Below, piece by piece: positions 60,816 through 64,000 of a stretch of DNA of 64,000 nt. The position numbers and the translations under genes were made by a program. The notes beneath the pieces were generated by a model, which saw only the letters and a program-made list of their open reading frames with translations, had not been told where the DNA came from and searched no databases. Numbering within the stretch: position 1 is the first letter of the stretch; every line of letters begins with the position of its first letter. The DNA lies in contig JAJRXR010000052.1 in NCBI GenBank assembly GCA_024276195.1, positions 1 to 64,000 of the forward strand. The letters run 5' to 3'. The stretch comes from Planctomycetota bacterium (lineage in GTDB: Bacteria > Planctomycetota > Phycisphaerae > Phycisphaerales > UBA1924).

Positions 60816-61249
60816 GGCGGACGGCGCTCCAGAGCGTACACGGCAGCGCACACCAGACCGGGCGTGTCAACGTCACACCCATGATCGATGTGATGATGGT
60901 CCTGATCGTGTTCTACCTCATCGTCGGGCGCCTGGTCATGGAACGCCACGGCGAGGGGCGCCTGCCCGAATCTCGCTACGGGCGTGAGCTCGAGCGGTCG
61001 GCGGCGCCGCTGACACTCTCGATTGTGGATGAGCGGACGGTGCTTGTCGATGGACTGGCGACGCCGATCGACAGGCTCGCGAGCGTACTCGAGGGGCGAT
61101 TGGCGCGCGACCCGGGGGTGCGGGTGGAGCTTCGGGCGGGGCGCGAGCGTCCGTACTCGATGGTCGAGCCGGTGGTGAGCGCGTGCCGTGAGGCGGGCGT
61201 GCGGAGTGTTGAGCTTGTGACGGAACGTTCGGCGGGAGCGTCCCCATGA
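60812..61249 (+). CDS. ExbD/TolR family protein, first copy
   Basis: 145 residues; GTG start overlaps the previous stop (GTGA). NVTPMIDVMMVLIVFYLIVG carries the functional membrane aspartate. Confidence 0.85.
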   Translation: MRRTALQSVHGSAHQTGRVNVTPMIDVMMVLIVFYLIVGRLVMERHGEGRLPESRYGRELERSAAPLTLSIVDERTVLVDGLATPIDRLASVLEGRLARDPGVRVELRAGRERPYSMVEPVVSACREAGVRSVELVTERSAGASP

Positions 61250-61773
61250 GCGAGATCGGCGAGGCCTCGCGCGAGCTTGGGATTGACGAGGAGGCGATCC
61301 GCGCCCGCGGGTTCCGGAGGCGCGGGGCGCTGCACCAGTGGGAGCTGCACTTCGGCCCCAACATGACGCCCATGGTCGATGTGGTGATGGTCATCCTGAT
61401 CTTCTTTATGGCCTCGACCGCGCTGCTAGGCCCGGAGTGGTTCCTCAGGGCCGACGTCGCACCCGACGCGTCCAAGGGCGCGGCCCTGCGCAACGACCCA
61501 CGCTTCCAGCTCCCCGAGGTGCGCCTGGAGGTTCGCCTGCGCGTGGACGCGGGCGGGACGGTGGCCGACGCGTTCGGACGCGAGGGGCTGAGCATGGACG
61601 AGCTCGAGGCGCTGGCGGCGGAGGTTGCCAAGGACATGGTGCCCGAGGAGCCGGGGGGCAGCGCCGAGCCGGTGGTGGTGATCGCACCCGAGGCGCGGGT
61701 GGCGTACAACGACGTGGTGCGCGCGCACGACGCGTGTACGAAGGCGGGGTTCAGGCGGGTGGGGCTGCGCTGA
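61246..61773 (+). CDS. ExbD/TolR family protein, second copy
   Basis: 175 residues; start overlaps the previous stop (ATGA). NMTPMVDVVMVILIFFMAST carries the aspartate. A charged N-terminal 35 residues precede the helix. With the previous two genes it forms a complete proton-driven energiser. Confidence 0.87.
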   Translation: MSEIGEASRELGIDEEAIRARGFRRRGALHQWELHFGPNMTPMVDVVMVILIFFMASTALLGPEWFLRADVAPDASKGAALRNDPRFQLPEVRLEVRLRVDAGGTVADAFGREGLSMDELEALAAEVAKDMVPEEPGGSAEPVVVIAPEARVAYNDVVRAHDACTKAGFRRVGLR

Positions 61774-61845
61774 TTTCTTGCGGCCGCTTTCGTTCACCCA
61801 GATATGAGGATTCTGGTTCGTGAGCGTTGTTTCTTTGCCGATGTG

Positions 61846-61877
61846 TTGACAAACGGCACAAGGCATGTTCTGATAAT
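61846..61877 (+). promoter_or_regulatory. candidate promoter of the Gly-rich gene
   Basis: TTGACA (61846-61851) and GATAAT (61872-61877) are separated by 20 bp, longer than the ideal 17. Directly followed by a CCAGCCCG repeat. Confidence 0.35.
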
Positions 61878-61917
61878 CCAGCCCGCCAGCCCGCCAGCCC
61901 GCCAGCCCGCCAGCCCG
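61878..61917 (+). repeat. 8-bp simple repeat (CCAGCCCG x5)
   Basis: Five exact copies directly after the putative -10 box, followed by CCAGACAGGCGGGCGG, which can pair with the repeat. It lies in the 5' leader of the glycine-rich protein gene and could vary in length by slippage. Confidence 0.9.
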
Positions 61918-61975
61918 CCAGACAGGCGGGCGGTTGGACGAGGCTCGGAGCGGCGCCCGGTTGGAAGCCCCCGCC

Positions 61976-63466
61976 ATGCTCAGACGATTTGCCCTTGTGT
62001 TCAGCGTGCTCTGCCTTGCCATGATCGTGGCCCCAGCCTCGGCGCAGGGGGGTCTGATCTACCCGCCGTACCCGGATGATTACACGTTTGGCGCTGACGG
62101 CGACCAGAACCATCCCGATGGGTACGACGGCTGGCCAGGGGATCATCCGAACAACCCAAACTCACCGCACGGGGGCAACGGGGGCAACGGGTGGAACAAC
62201 GGGAATGGCGGCAATGGTGGCAATGGCTCGGGCGGCGGCAATGGAGGCGGCGGCGGCATTGGTAGCGGTACTGGAAACGGTGGGAACGGAGGCAACGGCG
62301 GGGATGGGATCGAAGGGTCCGGTGATGGCGGGAACGGCGGAAGCGGTGGCGATGGAGCGAACGGAGGAACCGGTGGGAGCGGCGGTGACGGATTCGGATT
62401 CGGCGATGGTGGAAACGGTGGAAACGGTGGAAACGGCCTTGGCTCTGGAGATGGAGGCGCCGGAGGAGACGGAGGCAGCGGCTACGGCAACGGTGGCAAC
62501 GGTGGCGATGGTGGCTTTAGTGGCGATGAAGCAGGCGGCGACGGAGGGGACGGCGGTGACGGAGGTGATTCTGGCGGTGACGCGGGCAATGGCGGAAACG
62601 GCGGCGATGGATTCGACAACGGTGGCGATGGCGGAGATGGGGGAAACAGTCAATCGGCTGGATCGGGTGGAGATGGAGGCGATGGGGGCGATGCTGACAA
62701 TGGCGTCGGTGGGGATGGTGGCAATGGCGGCAATGGATGGGGCGCTGGTGGTGGCGGGAATGGTGGCGAAGGAGGAGATGGACCTGGCGGACTCGGGAAC
62801 AACGGACACCACGGCTACCGAATCTCCATCATCCCCGGCGCCCCATACATCATCGCGTGGCTGTCCCCGGACCTTCTCGCTCAGATCGCTCTGCGCGCCG
62901 AACTCGACCCGGTGATTGTCGCCCAAAACTGGGATGATCTTCCGGACGAGAACATCGATTGGCGATTGAGCGCGTATTCCTTCCCCGACGAGAACAACGG
63001 GGTCTCGATTGCCAGTGGCGTCCTGCACCCGGGTTCGCTCGGCGCAGATCGCGTCCGCGGCTCGATCGAGTTCCGTGTCAACGGACCCGACCCTGTGGTC
63101 GATCTCTCCTTCACCGATGGACCCGGCGTCACGATCGCCAACGCCCAGCTCATCCCCGGCGATGGCGATTGGCAGGTGCTCAAGATCACGCTCATCCGCC
63201 AGAACGGTGAGGCGTTCGGTACCGGCGTCGATATGTTCGAGTATCGAACGCGCGACGTGGAGGTGCGGGTCTTCCGCTTTGCCGAGATGGGACCGATCGG
63301 GGACCTCAACGGAAACGGGAACGTCGATGGCGCCGACCTCGGGATCGTCACGGGCAACATGGGCGCCCAGGGCGTGCTTGACCCCGAGGACGGCGACGCG
63401 AATCAGGACGGAATCGTTGATACGAACGACGCCATCATCGTGATCGAGGGGATCGGACAGCCCTGA
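61976..63466 (+). CDS. secreted glycine-rich protein with dockerin-type C-terminus
   Basis: 496 residues. Signal peptide ends near ASAQGG (residue 26). About residues 60-285 are GGNGGNG/GDGGDGG repeats (PGRS-like). A domain of about 150 residues follows (YRISIIPGAPYIIAWLSPDL ... VDLSFTDGPGVTIANAQL). The C-terminus has two EF-hand-like segments GDLNGNGNVDGADLGIV and GDANQDGIVDTNDAIIV, a type I dockerin. ATG at 61976 chosen as it begins the signal peptide. A likely extracellular matrix protein. Confidence 0.85.
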   Translation: MLRRFALVFSVLCLAMIVAPASAQGGLIYPPYPDDYTFGADGDQNHPDGYDGWPGDHPNNPNSPHGGNGGNGWNNGNGGNGGNGSGGGNGGGGGIGSGTGNGGNGGNGGDGIEGSGDGGNGGSGGDGANGGTGGSGGDGFGFGDGGNGGNGGNGLGSGDGGAGGDGGSGYGNGGNGGDGGFSGDEAGGDGGDGGDGGDSGGDAGNGGNGGDGFDNGGDGGDGGNSQSAGSGGDGGDGGDADNGVGGDGGNGGNGWGAGGGGNGGEGGDGPGGLGNNGHHGYRISIIPGAPYIIAWLSPDLLAQIALRAELDPVIVAQNWDDLPDENIDWRLSAYSFPDENNGVSIASGVLHPGSLGADRVRGSIEFRVNGPDPVVDLSFTDGPGVTIANAQLIPGDGDWQVLKITLIRQNGEAFGTGVDMFEYRTRDVEVRVFRFAEMGPIGDLNGNGNVDGADLGIVTGNMGAQGVLDPEDGDANQDGIVDTNDAIIVIEGIGQP

Positions 63467-63477
63467 TTCTGCTCTGA

Positions 63478-63975
63478 CTACTTGCCCGGACTCTTGCCCG
63501 CCGACGCGAAGATCTGGAAGCGTGTGCCGTGGGGTTCGAGGCCGCGCTCTTTGCAGATGCGATCGCGGATGGCGGCGAGCTCGGGGATGTCGATGGCCTC
63601 GACGGCGCCGGTGTCGGTGTGGACGAGCAGGGTGTTGGGTTTTTTGCCGAAGACGAGCTGGTAGTGGCTCTGCTCGCGGTCGAACAGGACTCGCTGGACG
63701 AGCCCGGCGACCTCGAGGAGCTTGATCGTGCGGTAGACGGTCGCTTTCGAGACGCGGAACCCCTCGAGCTTGAGGCGTTCGAGGAGCTGCTCGGCCTCGA
63801 ACAGGGCGTCGATGCGGATGATCGTGTCGAGGATCTGCGCCCGCTCTGGGGTGTACTTGAGGCCCTCGTCCTTGAGCGAACGCCGGAAGACGGCGCACAG
63901 GGGCTCGATGATCTCAAGCTCGCCCCCGACAGCGCTGTCCTGATCGCCTTCGGGGCTGGGCGGGTTCAGATTCAT
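63478..63975 (-). CDS. Fur-family regulator lacking canonical zinc ligands
   Basis: 165 residues. N-terminal winged helix YTPERAQILDTIIRIDALF, FRVSKATVYRTIKLLEVAGL. The C-terminal dimer domain lacks the HHDH and CxxC motifs: the equivalent segments read SHYQLVF and NTLLVHTDTGAVEAID. Only one Cys (RICKER) is present. It ends 11 bp from the convergent Gly-rich gene stop. The regulated genes are unknown. Confidence 0.85.
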   Translation of the reverse strand: MNLNPPSPEGDQDSAVGGELEIIEPLCAVFRRSLKDEGLKYTPERAQILDTIIRIDALFEAEQLLERLKLEGFRVSKATVYRTIKLLEVAGLVQRVLFDREQSHYQLVFGKKPNTLLVHTDTGAVEAIDIPELAAIRDRICKERGLEPHGTRFQIFASAGKSPGK

Positions 63976-64000
63976 GGGGCAAGTGTAGCGTCGGCGGCGG

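Noticed and set aside
62162-63898. Minus-strand frame over the glycine-rich repeat
   Set aside because: A by-product of repeated GGN codons; the plus frame has a signal peptide and a dockerin.

Overview
The window reads as high-GC chromosomal DNA of a planctomycete, most likely class Phycisphaerae. This is inferred from gene content, since no rRNA or other marker is present. Supporting features are a seven-blade FG-GAP protein with a C-terminal dockerin-like tail ending in Gly-Cys-Pro (two copies), a prepilin-type pseudopilin, an exosortase inside an exopolysaccharide locus, futalosine-pathway menaquinone synthesis, and many long intergenic palindromes. No plasmid, phage or CRISPR signature was seen.

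Layout. 1-10.7 kb is housekeeping: a threonine aldolase fragment, a cupin, rpiA, an ALDH7-type dehydrogenase, a TPR-sulfotransferase, a PfkB kinase, an ITP pyrophosphatase gene (rdgB) carrying an in-frame mobile element, dnaK and a membrane sulfotransferase. 10.7-18.4 kb holds mqnE, a small membrane protein and a tandemly duplicated block: two FG-GAP/dockerin secreted proteins, each followed by a copied fragment of the 3' end of the neighbouring beta-CASP nuclease gene, with palindromes and a 39-bp tandem array. 18.4-31 kb holds crcB, sixA, tRNA-Ala, an outer-membrane barrel, a cyclophilin, a pseudopilin, an ECF sigma/anti-sigma pair, a giant coiled-coil Wzz-like protein, an aldose epimerase, an EVE protein, a HicAB toxin-antitoxin pair and lipA.

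31.2-44.5 kb is an exopolysaccharide/exosortase operon: Wza-like export lipoprotein, exosortase, EpsI-like partner, a very large TPR protein split by an in-frame amber codon, a Wzz/BY-kinase-like protein without the P-loop lysine, a sugar-nucleotide epimerase and a WecA-type transferase. An orphan ParA, a VanZ protein, MurJ, an entericidin-like lipopeptide, an SDR enzyme, ispF and a lipoprotein follow.

50-64 kb holds an RND efflux operon with a ChaN-like lipoprotein, LacI and LuxR regulators, thiL, tsaE fused to a degenerate YacG-like zinc-ribbon domain, a TolQ/ExbD/ExbD set, a glycine-rich secreted dockerin protein and a Fur-family regulator that lacks the usual CxxC zinc ligands.

The most unusual object is rdgB at 5652-6860. 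A complete REP-associated tyrosine (HUH/Y1) transposase, bounded by inverted hairpin repeats, lies in frame inside the pyrophosphatase coding sequence, so one open frame of 402 codons reads through both.
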